A stretch of DNA of 64,000 nt from positions 8,259,860 through 8,323,859 of the forward strand of contig JARWIR010000023.1 in assembly GCA_029959085.1 (NCBI GenBank), in the 5' to 3' direction. Both the position numbers and the translations under genes were made by a program. The notes under the pieces are model-generated. The model had not been told where the DNA came from. It did not search any database and was given only the letters and a program-made list of their open reading frames with translations. Positions within the stretch are counted from its first letter, which is position 1. The number at the start of each line of letters is the position of its first letter. Positions 45,175 to 58,118 of the stretch are shown one piece after another. The stretch is from Nemophila menziesii (taxonomy: Eukaryota > Streptophyta > Magnoliopsida > Boraginales > Hydrophyllaceae).

Positions 45175-45528
45175 CCCATCTTCGCCCAGGCTAACAAGGC
45201 TTTACTTATTCAGGCGGGAGTGGAGCCTCGAAAAGCAATGTTGAGAGGAAGATCATTGGCCCCTCTTCATTATCTACAGGGTTCTAAATCTTTCTTGAAC
45301 ATAGGTGACAACGAGCGAGGCAGATATGGAAGAGATCAAACATGGGAATAAGAAGCAAGCTCGCCTTCCTTTTTGATCATTTTGATAGAGGGGGATGAAG
45401 AAAGTGGACAAAACAACCTCGAATTTATTGATAGCGGAAAAGAATCATATTAAAAGCGCTCCGCTGTGTATTGTAAGTGATTAGAACCTTCCCGGAGCGA
45501 GCCTCCCATATAGGCAAGTGAAGTTGGT

Positions 45529-45563
45529 GAGTCATATGATTCGTTAACTATCTCATGCGGTTC
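45529..45563 (+). ncRNA. Group II intron domain V remnant (R2)
   Basis: Same fold as 17,383-17,416 but with one extra base in the upper stem-loop (GATTCG... instead of GATGG...), which weakens the upper stem. Confidence 0.65.
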
Positions 45564-45622
45564 GGAGAGGACTCACTGGTAGTTAGTACCCATTTGGTTT
45601 CGGGGTGGACCCTTTCAATCTT

Positions 45623-45811
45623 TTTTATTATATACGCTTAGCGAAAAGAATGTTTTTTGATACACCTAGGACATGGATTCTATATAAACCGATGGATCAT
45701 GACAAGTCGTTAATTCTTGAAATGACTTCCTCTTTCATTGCTTCATTCTTTCAATATCATTCTCCTTTGTTCTAAGTTACTCATCAAATGGCACTCACTT
45801 CATATCTTTAA
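45623..45811 (+). pseudogene. nad2: nad2 last exon, nuclear copy (R2)
   Basis: Same frame as 17,483-17,671, FYYIRLAKRMFFDTPRTWIL to MALTSYL. The stop occurs at the same codon (TTC TAA GTT). C-terminal MALTSYL is closer to the mitochondrial protein than the R1 version. Confidence 0.85.
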
Positions 45812-46083
45812 GTTCGATCATTGGTCTGACTGGACGGAATATTGGCTAATGAACTCTTTTTCCTCCTATAGTCTTGATCTCCGATGAAAGGAACAAGCAA
45901 GAAAATTAAAGCGTTAGCGCACTCCAGCAAGAAAAGAAGGACAATATAGGAACGACTTCTAAGATAGAATAACAATAACGAGAATAACCCTGGACTAGAC
46001 CTATTCGGATTCTTAATTATCCGTCGCTACGCTGTTCCCAAGGACTAGCAAAATCGAAATAGCGAAATTCTTGGGTCATCTCA

Positions 46084-46485
46084 ATGGGTTCAGAAACCAC
46101 AACAATTATTAGAAGCTTAGCTAGCGCTATACTTGTAGTAGGAGATAGCACAGTAACATGGCTTTGGGGTGGTTTCTCCATGGACAATGCCACCTTAAAT
46201 TGTTTTTTTAGTCTTCATCATTTAATCCCCTTTATTTTAGTAGGTGCCAATCTTTTTCATATGGCCGCATTACATCAATATGGATCAAATAATCCATTGG
46301 GTGTACATTCAGAGATGGATGAAATAGCTTCTTACCCTTATTTTTATGTAAATGATCTAGTAAGTTTGGAAGATTTTGCTATCTTTTTTTCCATTTTTGT
46401 TTTTTATGTTCCTAATGTTTTGGGGCATCCCGACAATTATATACCTGCTAAACCGATATGGAATATAACTAATTATATGGGATAA
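46084..46485 (+). pseudogene. cob: cob internal fragment, nuclear copy (R2)
   Basis: 133-codon open frame collinear with 17,944-18,345. Differences include SLASAILVVGDS for GDT, GGFSMDNATLNCFFS and LFHMAAL. No stop. The same non-cob residues at both ends as in R1. Confidence 0.85.
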
Positions 46486-46671
46486 TTTTAATTAATTACA
46501 ATTATTTCAAATTCTACTCACAGAAAAAGGAAGGAGGATCATACTTTAAAAGATTAATTTTCAATTAAACATTCTGACATATTTACCTTCACAATTATCC
46601 TTGATGTCATTTTTATATTATATAATAATTAATATAATATTTATTTATTTATTTTAATTATATTTTAAAGT

Positions 46672-46893
46672 GCGACCACCTCTACCGTCCACTACCTCCA
46701 CTGTCCACTACCTCCACCACCACCTCTGGCATTTCACCACCGACTACTACCACCAACTAATACATTCTCCATCAACCACCACCACAACCATCACCCATAA
46801 CCCCACTACACAACCACTACCTCATGCATCGACCACTCCCACCCTCATTTCTACCACCATCTTATGCATCCACCACCACCACCGTTCTTTCTG
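46672..46893. repeat. CCA-rich imperfect minisatellite (R2)
   Basis: As 18,531-18,735 with an extra 18-19 bp duplication near the start. The 84-codon frame across it is a by-product of the repeat. Confidence 0.8.
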
Positions 46894-47262
46894 TAAATTT
46901 GACCTCAAAATGTGGGTAACCTGATAGTCATTGAAAAAATTGGGGAACTTCTTAAGAGATCGATCCTCTTCTAAAAAATTGAGCAGAGTTTCCACAAGCA
47001 AAAGGGAAAAATATGGATACACGACGAAAATTGATAGATGCACTAAAATATTTCACACCATGTCAGAGAAATAATCGGTGAAAGTTCATTTCATTTATCG
47101 AAAATCCCAAAGACACACATATCACTTCAAGAAATCAAGTACATGCGACCTTGTTTGACTACTTGACATCTTTATCTGGTCAAGGAAAAACACTTTGCAT
47201 GTATTAGAAGATATTTGCAAATGTGGTGACATTTAGGTCGATAATTTTGCTCCGAGATAACC
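46894..47262. other. Unassigned (R2)
   Basis: Counterpart of 18,736-19,107. The basic frame seen in R1 is broken here by a deletion near 47,060. Confidence 0.4.
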
Positions 47263-47376
47263 GATAAAGATATCAAAGATGCAATATTTGGTATTAAGTC
47301 CCCATCACCCGACAATTATTTATCCAAATTCTTCATCAAGTCTTGGAATGTAGTAGGTGAAGAGTTGACCATATAA
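47263..47376 (+). mobile_element. LINE RT fragment (R2)
   Basis: Same scrap as 19,108-19,222, ITDKDIKDAIFGIKSPSPDN and following. Confidence 0.63.
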
Positions 47377-47406
47377 ATAAGTAAATTTTTCATATAATAA
47401 TTTCTC

Positions 47407-48888
47407 TTAAAGAAACTTATCTAATATATCATTAACAGACTTCTCCTTCTCTCCAATATCAGAGAGTTGTTCTTCCAAAGTCTCATTAACAAAATCATGT
47501 ACTTCTTCTTTGTCACCTTCACCTTCAGTTACATTAACATCAGGTGTGTTTTGATCTTTGCAAACAACCTGAAAAGGTAAAAGAAATATACAACTAAATA
47601 TATGTAAATTAAGAGGGTGATTTGTCAATCAACTGAAATGTTAAGGGCTAAACTGTCAAATGACTGTGTACCTTTATTGTTTCTTCTTCAACTATCTTTT
47701 CTTCCATGCTTTTCCCATAATGTCTTTCACCATTCTTTTCTTCCACGCTTTTCATATCAGGCCTTTCATCACAGGTCTTTCCTCCTTCTTCCAAACCAAC
47801 ATTACCTACCTTGTTTAGTTCTTTCTCAACAACTACTTTCTCTACAGTCTATGAAACCAAAGTTTTTACTTCGTCGTTCTCACCTTCAGGTACATTAACA
47901 TCAGTTGTGTTTTGATCTTCACAAACAACCTATAAAGTTAAAATAAATATATAGTCAAATATATGTAAATTAGGGGTTAAATTGTCAATCAACTAAAATG
48001 ATAAGGGCTAAATTTTCAAATGACTGTGTACCTTCATTGTTTCCTCTTCAACTATCTTTTCTTCCACACTTTTCTCACCATGCCTTTCATCACTCTTTTC
48101 TTCTACACTTTTCATATTAGGCCTTTAATCAAAGCTTTTAACTACTTCTTCTTGCCCTTCATTACAGTTCTGGACTTCCATCTCATGAAGGCCATTATTG
48201 GTATGAACTTTATCTTCTTCTCGTTGCTGAACTTTTTCTTCAACCTTATTTCCAAGTTAATAACAAAGGCATGAAATAAAGAGATTGAATTTCGTGGTTT
48301 TCATGTATTACTGGTTTACTAACAATAAACAGGTCAACAGTTACGTTGTTCTCTCCAATGCTACACATCTCCATACATTTATCCTTGCAATCTAAACATA
48401 CTAGACCATTAGGTAGTTTTTTCCCCAATTTCAAATAGTTGTACTCCAAGTTACCTTTTATCCCTAACTTCGAAACAGACTTCTTAAGTACAGGTATACT
48501 AAGTTTATCATATTCACAACCATCTACACACTCAATCTTTAAATCATGGTAATTGCTCGTGTCTTCATTAAATATCCCACAAAAGCGAATCCTCAGTGCA
48601 AATTTTTCTGTTACACGATCAATTTCGAATAAATTAGTTACCCATTACGTTAGAAACCAATTAATGGAAAAATAATTACCAAATATGGATAAACTATCAA
48701 TATGGTAACCAAATCCCGTAAAATATACTCATATTACAAACTATATCCCGCCCTTCACACGTGATATCTAAAAATGTAATAAATATACTCGAAAACCCTA
48801 CATTTACAGATTAAAAGATCTTAAGTAACAAGCAAAGATTTAGGGGTAATAAATAAACACACTTACTCCATAACGTAAACGACGCCAT
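47407..48888 (-). pseudogene. MULE-like gene with PB1-like N-terminus (R2)
   Basis: Copy of 19,252-20,733. Exon 1 here starts MASFTLW (ATG at 48,888-48,886), a more typical start. Exon 2 includes LKLGKKLPNGLVCLDCKDKC and NNVTVDLFIV. Exon 5 reads VVCKDQNTPDVNVTEGEGDK and ends LDKFL, stop. The exon 4 stop after TLVS is shared with R1. Splice sites of introns 3 and 4 are kept. Confidence 0.55.
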
Positions 48889-49512
48889 TGATTATCTTTC
48901 GAGCTAAAGTATATCGGCTTATGCAATCTGGGTTCTTCGTCTTCTTGTTCTTCCCCAAACCAAACCCTCCCTTGTCTTTTGATTTAGTTTTAATTTTTTT
49001 TGTTTTGTTTTGTTTTGTTTTGTGTATATATAGGGTAGGCATTTCAGAATTACCTATTTTGCCCTTTTAAAAATATAGGGTTAAGATAATTAATTAAATA
49101 AAACGGATGAAGAATAAAAAAATAATAAAAATGCTCATAACGGTGATTTTGGACGGAAAACGTTAGTAACGACCACGATTCACGAAAAGAAAAGTTAAGG
49201 GTTTTTAGTAGAATTAAACAATGGGGCAACTTGTCAATCGCATAAAAAATTAGGAGCAAAAGGGGTATTTCCTCAAACTTATATAAAACCCTCATTTCGG
49301 TTACCTTTTCTTCATAAATCAAAAGTAAGAGGAAAAGTTCCTTGGAGCACCGTAAGATATTCGACGATCTTCATCGTCTCAGTGACGTTTAAATCAGGTA
49401 CACTCTCGAATCCTCACTTTTTTCATATTTTCCACTTATTAAGTTGTAATAACGATGAAATATACACTCGATCTGCAAAACCTAAGGTAAGAAAGTAGGA
49501 GATATTGAGGAA

Positions 49513-49698
49513 TTGTTACAATTAAGAAAGAAAGTTTATGCGGTTTGCTGGGTAAAACTCTGGATTTCTAGTCGATTGAACAATTTCAATGTAGATGCCC
49601 GCTCTGTTATGGATTTCTCTGTTATGGATTTCCTGCTAAGAGAAATCAGAATTGTATCTTATACCATATATTTGCATCATAGGGGACCATACCGGTGA
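49513..49698 (+). pseudogene. Unrecognised plus-strand ORF of S2 unit 1
   Basis: LQLRKKVYAVCWVKLWISSR, then NVDARSVMDFSVMDFLLREI. The upstream ATG is ACG here (near 49,385), so the start is lost. Confidence 0.35.
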
Positions 49699-50870
49699 GG
49701 AATGAGTTAGGTTAGTTGGGTTAGTGGATTTGGTTGAAACATTATCACAATTCGAAGATATCTCATCAACTGCCACCCCACAAATAGCCCTCCCAACCAG
49801 TCTTTTTCTCTATATGTGATATTTATGGATAATCATTAATGTATTTTATCCATAAATTTAATCATTAAATTGGGATTATAGCTTGAATTTGAGTTAGATT
49901 TGAACTAATTACTCTTTACTTTTACATATTTACTTGATAATTAAAAAATATTAACATAGAAATAATGCTTATTTATTTGGAAGGGATTAATAGAAATAAT
50001 GCTTCTTAAGTACAGGTATACTAAATTTGTCATATTCACAACCATCTACATACTCAATCTTTAAATCACGGTAATTGCTCGTGTCTTCATTAAATATCCC
50101 ACAAAAGCGAATCCTTAGCGCAAATTTCTCTGTTACACGATCAATTTCGAATAAATTAGTTACTCATTATGTTAGGAACCAATTAATGGAAAAATAATTA
50201 TCAAATATGGATACACTATCAATATGGTAACCAAATCCAGTAAAATATACTCCTATTACTAATTAAATCCCGCCCTTCACGCGTGATATCTAAAAATGTA
50301 ATAAATATACTCGTAAACCCTACATTTACAGATTAAAAGATCTTAACTAACAAGCAAAGATTTAGGGATAATAAATAAACACACTTACTCCATAACGTAA
50401 ACGGCGCCATTGATTATCTTTCGAGCTAAAGTACATCGGCTTATGCTGTCTGGGTTCTTCGTCTTCTTGTTCTTCTCCAAACCAAACCCTCCTTTGTCTT
50501 TTGATTTTGTTTTAATTTTTGTTTTGTTTTGTGTATATATAGGGTAGGCATTTCAGAATTACCTATTTTGCCCTTTTAAAAACATGGGGTTAATATAATT
50601 AATTAAATAAAACGGATTAAGAATAAAAAAATAATAAAAATGCTCATAACGGTGATTTTGGACGGAAAATGTTAGTAACGACAGCCACGAGTCACGAAAA
50701 GAAAAGCTAAGGGTATCTAGTAGAATTAAACAATGGGGCAACTTTTAGGGGTATTTCCTCAAACTTATATAAAACCCTGATTTTGGTTACCTTTTCTTCA
50801 TAAATCAAAAGTAAGAGGAAAAGTTCCTTGGAGCACCATAAGATATTCGACGATCTTCATCGCCTCAGTG

Positions 50871-51193
50871 ATGTTTAAATCAGGTACACTCTCGAATCCT
50901 CACTTTTTTCATATTTTCCACTTATTAAGTTGTAATAACAATGAAATATACAATCGATCTGTAAAACCTAAGGTAAAAAAAAAGTAGGAGATATTGAGGA
51001 ATTGTTACAATTAAGAAAGAAATTTTATGCGGTTTGCTGGGTAAAACTCTGGATTTCTAGTCTATTGAACAATTTCAATGTAGATGCTCGCTCTGTTATG
51101 GATTTCTCTGTTATGGATTTCCTGCTAAGAGAAATAAGAATTGTACTTATACAATATATTTGCACAATAGGGGGCCATACCTGTGAAGAATGA
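50871..51193 (+). pseudogene. Unrecognised plus-strand ORF of S2 unit 2
   Basis: ATG TTT AAA TCA start is intact; the frame is shifted by an A-run of nine before the LQLRKKFYAVCWVKLW block, and shifts again near 51,145. Confidence 0.35.
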
Positions 51194-51489
51194 GTTGGTT
51201 AGTTGGGTTAGTTGGGTTAGTGGATTTGGTTGAAACATTATCACAATCCGAAGATATCTCATCAACTGCCACCCCACCAATAGCCCTCCCAACCAGTCTT
51301 TTTCTCTATATGTGATATTTATGGATAATCATTAATGTATTTTATCCATAAATTTAATCATTAAATTGGGATTATAGCTTGAATTTGAGTTAGATTTGAA
51401 CTAATTACTCTTTACTTTTACATATTTACTTGATAATTAAAAAATATTAACATAGAAATAATGCTTATTTATTTGGAAGGGATTAATAG

Positions 51490-52207
51490 TAATTTTTTTA
51501 TATTTTGCACACAGGCAGAAACTCATGCCAAGAACAATATCATTACTTAACAAAAACATAAAACGAATAAGATCATTGGCCGTGACATTTCAGTTAACTA
51601 TGAAGGTTTAATAATTTTCATGGTAAAATTTAATTGGTAGGTCATTTTAAAACAATAAATTTCATAAAGGTCTTTTTTGATATTTTCTTAGTATAAAATT
51701 CTCTCGTTTCTTCATATCGTGTACACAATTTGGGGATTCATTTGTTGTTTCGACATTAAAAATCGAGGTTATTAACAAGGTAAATATGGATTCTTATCTT
51801 TTCGATACTAAAATATTGTGCATTGTGTGAATTAGATCTTAATTATTTTATTGAATTTGATAAACAGATTTCTTAGCTTCGTTTGTTTCGATCTTTTATG
51901 AGTAATTTTTCTATATTTGATGATAGATCTTGCATTTTACCCCATTATCTAACGCTTTATCGAAGCGCATAGATTATGTAATTAAGAAAAAATAGATTCT
52001 AAAATCTTCAAAGCAAACAAATCTGTATTTGATTTTTCATTAACTTTTATCGATATTATAATCTATGTCAGTAATCGAAACCAAATTTCAATTAAATAGC
52101 GTAATACATTCTTCGATCTTCGAATCCATCAAAAGAAAAACTCATATAAAGTGTTATTAAGTTAGAAATCTCTACTGTTTCATTTTTTTTCAATTGTGAA
52201 GTTGTAT
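51490..52207. other. Block T2, upstream part
   Basis: Counterpart of 24,801-25,515; intron-like AT-rich sequence without a gene. Confidence 0.4.
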
Positions 52208-52270
52208 GATTGATTTAAACATGTTAGAGTATTCAAATTATTGCTATTTTGCACTTATTTTTGTTTACAG

Positions 52271-52553
52271 AAAGCAAATTTCAGGGAATAATCATTTTGC
52301 TACACATCTAGTGGAAAATTCAAGCCAAAGGAACTTTCGAAACGGTTCATCAGCTCCATTTATTTAATCTATAAGAAGAAGCTCAAGCTTTTCAAATCAA
52401 AAAATGGATAAATCCGATAATTTTGTACCAATTAAATCTTTTACAGTGGATATTTACTCCACAGATCAGCAATCTAGTGAGGGTAATTTTTTCCCTTGTG
52501 GGAATCTCATTATCACAAAATTACAACCTAATCTTTTAAACACTGCGTTTCAT
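52271..52553 (+). pseudogene. Possible exon of an unrecognised gene (T2), with a stop
   Basis: Same acceptor (TTTACAG) and donor (GTAAGT) and the same 283-nt length as T1. A single-base change makes a stop (PFI-stop-SIRRSS, near 52,364). Beyond the donor, sequence not found in T1 continues into block U. Confidence 0.5.
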
Positions 52554-52608
52554 GTAAGTAAAACGTATTAATTACAACTTTTTATGGAATTTTAAGTAAT
52601 GTTTTCTT

Positions 52609-52806
52609 TTGTGCTACACAGATAGGTCTAGACATCTATTATCTTTATCTCAAGAACCTTACATCATGAATATACTTGAGCGCTTTAGTAGGAGTAGGTG
52701 CAATGTCATTGATACTTTTATAGCAAAAAGAATAAACTTAAGTCTTGACATGTATCATAACACTCCAGAAGATAAACATAATATATCTACGAGAACCATA
52801 TTCTAG
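52609..52806 (+). mobile_element. Ty1/copia RT C-terminal fragment
   Basis: The 65-codon frame contains LSLSQEPYIMNILERFSRSR then CNVIDTFIAKRINLSLDM, the stretch after the copia RT active site (usual wording: LSQ..YI..IL.RF.M..C....TP). No other copia domain is present nearby. Confidence 0.72.
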
Positions 52807-52814
52807 TGCCATTG

Positions 52815-52900
52815 GACATTTTGAATCCAATAAGATTCGATCCCAGGACCTCTTGGTCTCTACGTAGTAGTCTAACCACTAGACAACTTATCGATCTTAA
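52815..52900 (-). ncRNA. tRNA-like segment, possible SINE head
   Basis: On the minus strand a box A-like TAGTGGTTAGA (about 52,872-52,882) and a box B-like GGGATCGAATC (52,834-52,844) have the usual spacing of RNA polymerase III internal promoters. The flanks do not form a full acceptor stem, so it is not a normal tRNA gene. Confidence 0.4.
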
Positions 52901-54630
52901 CTCACATGTATGTTTCACATCAAAAAAAAATTATTTTCGCTATCCTCTACACTTATAGTTATAAGGTCACTCACCTTACACCCAACAAAACCCGTTTCTC
53001 TTCATTTCTAACACAAATAGTGATTCTTCGTTCTTATCAAACCACTGTAAGTTAATCTATATTTTTATTCACAAGATTTGATTTTTAACCTAAAATGCGT
53101 ATTAGGTCTAGTTTAATTTTGTGTCCCGTTGACTTTTTTAAGGTTAATTTTAGGGTTTAATGGTGATGATCAAGAAAAAAATTGTTAATGGATGTTTAAA
53201 ATTATTGTATCTTTTAATAGGATGCATTATTAACATTTTTTTATGGGTTTTACTTAGAATAAACTCTGAATTTTCCTATCAAGGTTCGCAACATAATTTT
53301 ACTACCCAAATACGTAAGAGGCCTCAACTTTCCCTAATTGGTACTCTCTCTATCTCTCATGTATTAATGTGTATTTATATGGTTGTAATTATATATTAAA
53401 GGCAAACTCAATTATCCAATGCATTCGTGTATGTAACCCAACATGTTATTTTCATTGTATTGTTTTAGTTTAGAAACAATAATTAGTCAGATATGCAACG
53501 TCTTATTATGAGTCCAGGGTACACTTAGAAATTTTGTTTGTGGGTGCTATAATATTAAAAGGATTTAAGTGAGTTGGTTGAGATGAAGTAGGGTAGGGAT
53601 TTTATTTATAATTTAACTATTAAATATAATTTTTATTCAATTTTGGTAAAGTTATCTTGTAAAAGTAATATCCTATATATCAAAAAAAATTATAATATGT
53701 TGAAAAATTAAAACTTTATTCTCTAATGGATGAAGAAAAAAAGTTTAACTAATCATTCTAAAAAATTATTTTATAAGAGTGAATTGTTTAAAAGGTCCAA
53801 AACTAAATTTTCTCATTTTTAATGGGTTTAAGTTTTTCTCCTTCCGCAAATGGTCAAATTTTTAATGGGATATCTTTGTTTTTATAATAAGTTACGATTT
53901 TATCTAATGGTTTATACAAAATATTTAATGGGTCACGTGTATTATTTTTTATAGATTAAACATATTTCTTAAAGGTTATGTGTAATAGATAGTGTAAACT
54001 TTATTAGCTAACAATATTCTTGTAAAGACATTTGAATCAATAACCCATAAATACTTACATAACATAATTTGGACTCATGAACAACCCATATATCACGACG
54101 AAGGGATCACTTGGTGTGATTAACAATAGAGAAATAGCCGATAAAAAGATATATAACAAGCAACTAAGATATATATATAGATATATATGTGTGTGTATAT
54201 ATAATATATATCAACGTCAGTAAACAACCTGGATTAAACCTCGATTAGTAAAATACTGATAATTTATACAGGGATTTGTTGACCAAAACAATAATATTTC
54301 ATAGTATTTAAAATGTATACATTACCATAACATCAGCGTGAAAATCTAATAAATGGTCAAGTAAAAAATAACAAAGAAAATGTCATCAATAACGTGAGTA
54401 AAGATGAATAATTATGTATTACTTGAATATACTTAACTAAATCATGTTTGATGTTTTTTTCTTGGTTTCTTATGTTTCTATGTAAAGAAATTAATTATAT
54501 GGTAAATTGCACCATTTATCTTTCATTACGTTGGTGGTCCAGGCTTGCTTGCACGCACAACGAATATCACACAGGGATATAATTGCCTCCACATGCATAT
54601 TCCCAATTAAATTCAGAACTAGGTTACTAG
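52901..54630. other. Block U, unassigned
   Basis: Sequence found once in the window. A 79-codon frame at 53,160-53,399 is hydrophobic near its start (LLYLLIGCIINIFLWVLL) but has no known domain. A TA/TG microsatellite lies at 54,170-54,210. No other gene seen. Confidence 0.45.
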
Positions 54631-56198
54631 TGTCTCCTAACACCCCATATAGGAAGGATACGTACCGCAAGTGTACAGATCGTCCAAGTAATATTCGGTA
54701 AACGGGAATTCGATCTCAAGAACGGATTGGATATGACTTTAGATGTTATGTAAAAAAAATTTGTAGTTGTTATATGATGCGGAAAACAAAATAGATAAAT
54801 CTTTGTTTTGATTTTATTTAAGTATTAAAGTGCAAATAATGTAAAATACTAAATTAACTAGTGCAAATAAATGAGACGCAAGTAAATAAAATATTAGGAG
54901 ACGCAAGGATGAGAAATAGTACTTGAGTTTCGCAAGGATTTTGCCTAAATCTATTCAATAAATGTTCTCGTTTAAGAGTCGAATTGGTAATTAATAATAG
55001 TCGGGATTCGAGATTCTCCTAACCCCCGTCAAGGTGGACTTAGGAGCTATCCTAGGGTATTAAAAACCCCGTCAGGGTGATTATGAGCTACCTTTGAATG
55101 TTCAAGTGTTTACCCCAATCGGCTATAAGATTAACTAAGTCCGCCAGGATCAATAATTATATCTTACATCTATTACTTAGTTAAGTTATTAAACCATCCT
55201 CCCGTCAAGGTGATCATTACGCCACTATAATGAATAGCTTAATTACTAATTCCTATATTTGATTCATGACTTGAAATATAGTATATAAATTCATGATAAT
55301 AGAAAATACTAATTTACCCAATTCAAATAAAATCTTTCAATCCAAAATTCAAAAACATTAATTAAATAAATTGGGGCTCAGCCAAATAAAGCGATTCTCA
55401 AGCACAAATGAGTTTAGCTCATAATTGAAATTAAAACTAAATAAATAAAATAAAAGGAACTCATGTTTTATAGAAAGAAAAATAAATAAAACCTAATTAA
55501 GAGGTTGTTGAATTGACTGTTGGTGGAAGAATTGCTTCTCCAGCTTCAGCTTTTTCTTTTCTCTTGCTTTCTGGCTTTTCTCTCTAACGCTCTGCCTTTT
55601 GTAAAATGAATTGTGTGTAAAAATAAAGTCAAAAGGCCTATATATACTAATAAAATCGGACTTGGGCTTATTTTAAATGAATTAATGAAATATTAAATTA
55701 CCCAAGTCCACTTTTCAAGTCCAAATCCTGTAACTGGTGTACACCATCCACTAAAATGGCTGTAACTTTCTCAATTTAACTTCTAATTGACTCATTGAAC
55801 TAGCTTATTTTTTTGTAACTCAATAAGGAACGAATCTTATTTACAATGCAATGGCTGAATCCATGTTTAAGTGGCCCGAAATCAGCAATTATCATCAGCC
55901 TTCCATATTTGTAGGTCCAGTTTGTCAACTCTTTGGGATATTTCTTCTCGCCTTCGACTTTTTTACACGATCTAAGACTCCTGTTCTTGATTTCTGTCCT
56001 TGCTAGTATTAAAAACCTACAAACTTTACACTAAAACAAACCATTTAACGTGCAAAAGTGTAATAAATGAAAAATACTAAAATCCAAGGAGGAAAAATGA
56101 TATATAACAATTTAATCCTAAAAGCATATCAAATTAGTCAAATAATCACCTAAAATAATGTCTCTTAAGGGAATATAATTAGAACAAAAGAGGAGACA
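54631..56198 (-). mobile_element. Athila-type 3' LTR, complete (minus-strand element)
   Basis: Begins TGTCTCCTAAC, ends GAGGAGACA, 1,568 bp. This is the full form of the LTR cut by the window start. The polypurine tract follows at 56,199-56,221. The sequence left of 54,631 (ACTAG) does not match the five bases right of 59,692 (TTAGT), so no target duplication is visible. Confidence 0.82.
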
Positions 56199-57833
56199 TC
56201 AAGACCCCCAACTCAAACCTTTGTCGTCTCGACAAAGTAAACTTACAAAGAAAGGTCTAAGGTGAATGCAGAGATGCAAAATCTAGTAAATACACCCAAA
56301 GCAATACTTAAAATAAATCTCATATAGAAAACATTAGGAATTAATATACACATACACTTATCATGCAAAATCAAACACAAACAATATCAATATTAAAATT
56401 AACTTCACAATGCTAGAAGGTTACACTTGTACTTATATCAATATGATGGCTATAGGGTGTTCATTGATCCTCACTCGCTTTGAATGCTCCACTTAGTATA
56501 CTCCCTATTAGCTTAATCATAAACTCACTATGCACCTAAGAATCACGAGGACTTTATGGTTTTAGCGTAGGCTTAGGGACAATCTGGTATGTATATTTGG
56601 TAAATTTGAAGTGAGCTTTTGGCTCTCTCATCACTTACCATCAACAACTGTCCACAAGCTTGAGTTTACACTCGAATAATGTTCTCACTCAACCCATTTG
56701 ATGCACTAATTTAGCATCCTCAAGTTAACCCAATATAGACTAAGATGATTTTCAAAAATTTCCACTTTGCCGGGTAAGTTATTCTTTCTTTTTCTTTTTC
56801 AAATTCTTTTTTTTTGTACAGTAGCTAACCAGGTTCCCGGTTTGTGATGACCGGGTTCCCGGTCCTTACTGTATTGACTTCTTCTTCTTTTATTTTTTAA
56901 AATCTCGGCAAAGGTTTACAAATAATAATATCATCTGATATTGTGCCTTAATGTAAACACATATAGTTACCTCCCAATATAATTTCCTAAACATGGACCC
57001 ACCACCCCAAACTCAAGCTTGTGACAGGTCTCAGGATCGTGATTCAAGTGCGGGTCATTTGGAAAGGCCTAATAAACTAAGGGGATATGGGCTTATATCG
57101 TGACGACAAAAGAAAAGGCTTTAAGGCTCAAAATTGGGCTAAGAAGGATTAAATTAATACAAGGGATAGAAGGCTAAAAATATCTAAAATTGCTTAACAA
57201 AGAACTGCCCCTATCATTTTCCTAGTTACATAGCTCGCCTCTAATTCATACCTAAGTGGGTTCTCTACTAATTTGGATCTCACGTTCCACAAACCAAACA
57301 TTTTTCTTAAGTACAAGTTTACTTCTTTTGCATTGTTCATTAATTCTTCCTATCAATTAACTATGTTTGCATGCAATTAAAGTGTGTTTTTTACTAACTC
57401 CTAAAGTCCACTATTTACTATCATAGATTCATCAAAAGTATGCTTAATGGAGACATTTAAGATCTTCTACAGTCAAGCACAACCCCTAATTAATTTATTG
57501 AAAGCAATTAAAACACATAACACGTAAATATGGGATGAGGCAATGAACCCTACCCCAAACTCAAAAATGAGTCATGTCCCCACGACTCGAAAAGACTCAA
57601 AGTAACTAAACTAATATACACTAAATGAGAAAGAGTTAGAAAACGTATCTCAACCAGTACTAGGCTGGTTACCAATGTTTCGTCCAGGTTGGGCATCTTT
57701 TGTGAGGATTGAGTAAATGATGTGTTGCATATTGCTCACCCTAAATAACAAATTTTTCAACGTATCCAACTCTTTTGTGACTTATCCTAAAGTTACAATC
57801 ATCGCATATTGTTTCTCTTCCAACACTTGGATT

Positions 57834-57995
57834 TTACTTTTCTTTTTCTCGTTCTAACTGAATGCCAGGATTGTCAACGTGATGAAAGTTCAATTCCTCC
57901 ATTTCACGTTCTAACCTTGCTTTTTCTTTTGCTTCCCTGTCTCTCTTGGCTCTAACTAGTTTCTCGGGGTCCTTGAGTAGACACCAAACCTATAA
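57834..57995 (-). pseudogene. gag N-terminal remnant (copy 3)
   Basis: Same LKDPEKLVRAKRDREAK frame as at 2,500-2,661, ending at the same stop. Confidence 0.58.
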
Positions 57996-58091
57996 AACCT
58001 GAGAAGTAGCAAAACAAAGAAAAGTGTAAAACTGAAAAGTAAAAATAACAATTGAAACACTTACTGATAACACCGTGGTCACACGCTAAAC

Positions 58092-58109
58092 TCCCCGGCA
58101 GCGGCACCA
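58092..58109 (-). promoter_or_regulatory. Primer binding site, tRNA-Asp type (copy 3)
   Basis: Identical to the site at 2,758-2,775; 9 bases from the LTR edge at 58,119. Confidence 0.82.
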
Positions 58110-58118
58110 AAAACTTGG

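Larger units (their letters stand above)
45175..46485 (+). other. Nuclear mitochondrial DNA insertion (R2)
   Basis: Second copy of the nad2-cob insertion. It lacks about 23 bp before the intron end that R1 keeps (near 17,292) and a few bases after domain V. Confidence 0.82.
48486..51489. repeat. S2 tandem array, two units of about 1.5 kb
   Basis: Units start at 48,486 and 50,008 (spacing 1,522 bp). The unit junction near 49,990 has the same AGAAATAATGCTT filler as in S1. Unit 2 has a loss of about 20 bp near 50,740 (CTTGTCAATCGCATAAAA part). Confidence 0.92.
25900..58118. repeat. Macro-repeat unit 2, nearly full length (Q2-I-R2-S2-T2-U-P3)
   Basis: This is the most complete unit. It starts about 103 bp inside the minus-strand LTR and runs through Athila pol, two LINEs, block I (40,212-44,748), the mitochondrial insertion, the MULE-like gene, two S units, the T exon, block U (52,566-54,630) and the 3' part of the minus Athila element. 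The matching LTR point in unit 3 is 58,222, which gives a period of about 32.3 kb. Confidence 0.85.
56199..58118 (-). mobile_element. Internal region of the non-autonomous Athila-type element (copy 3)
   Basis: Matches 869-2,784, with polypurine tract, long non-coding part, gag scrap and primer binding site in the same order on the minus strand. With its two LTRs it makes an element of 5,062 bp (54,631-59,692), the only complete LTR-to-LTR element in the window. Confidence 0.78.

Noticed and set aside
46670..46924. 84-codon ORF rich in His and Thr
   Set aside because: It is a translation of the CCA-rich minisatellite.
52815..52900. Genuine tRNA gene
   Set aside because: Box A and box B are present but the acceptor stem does not pair and no clear anticodon arm is formed.
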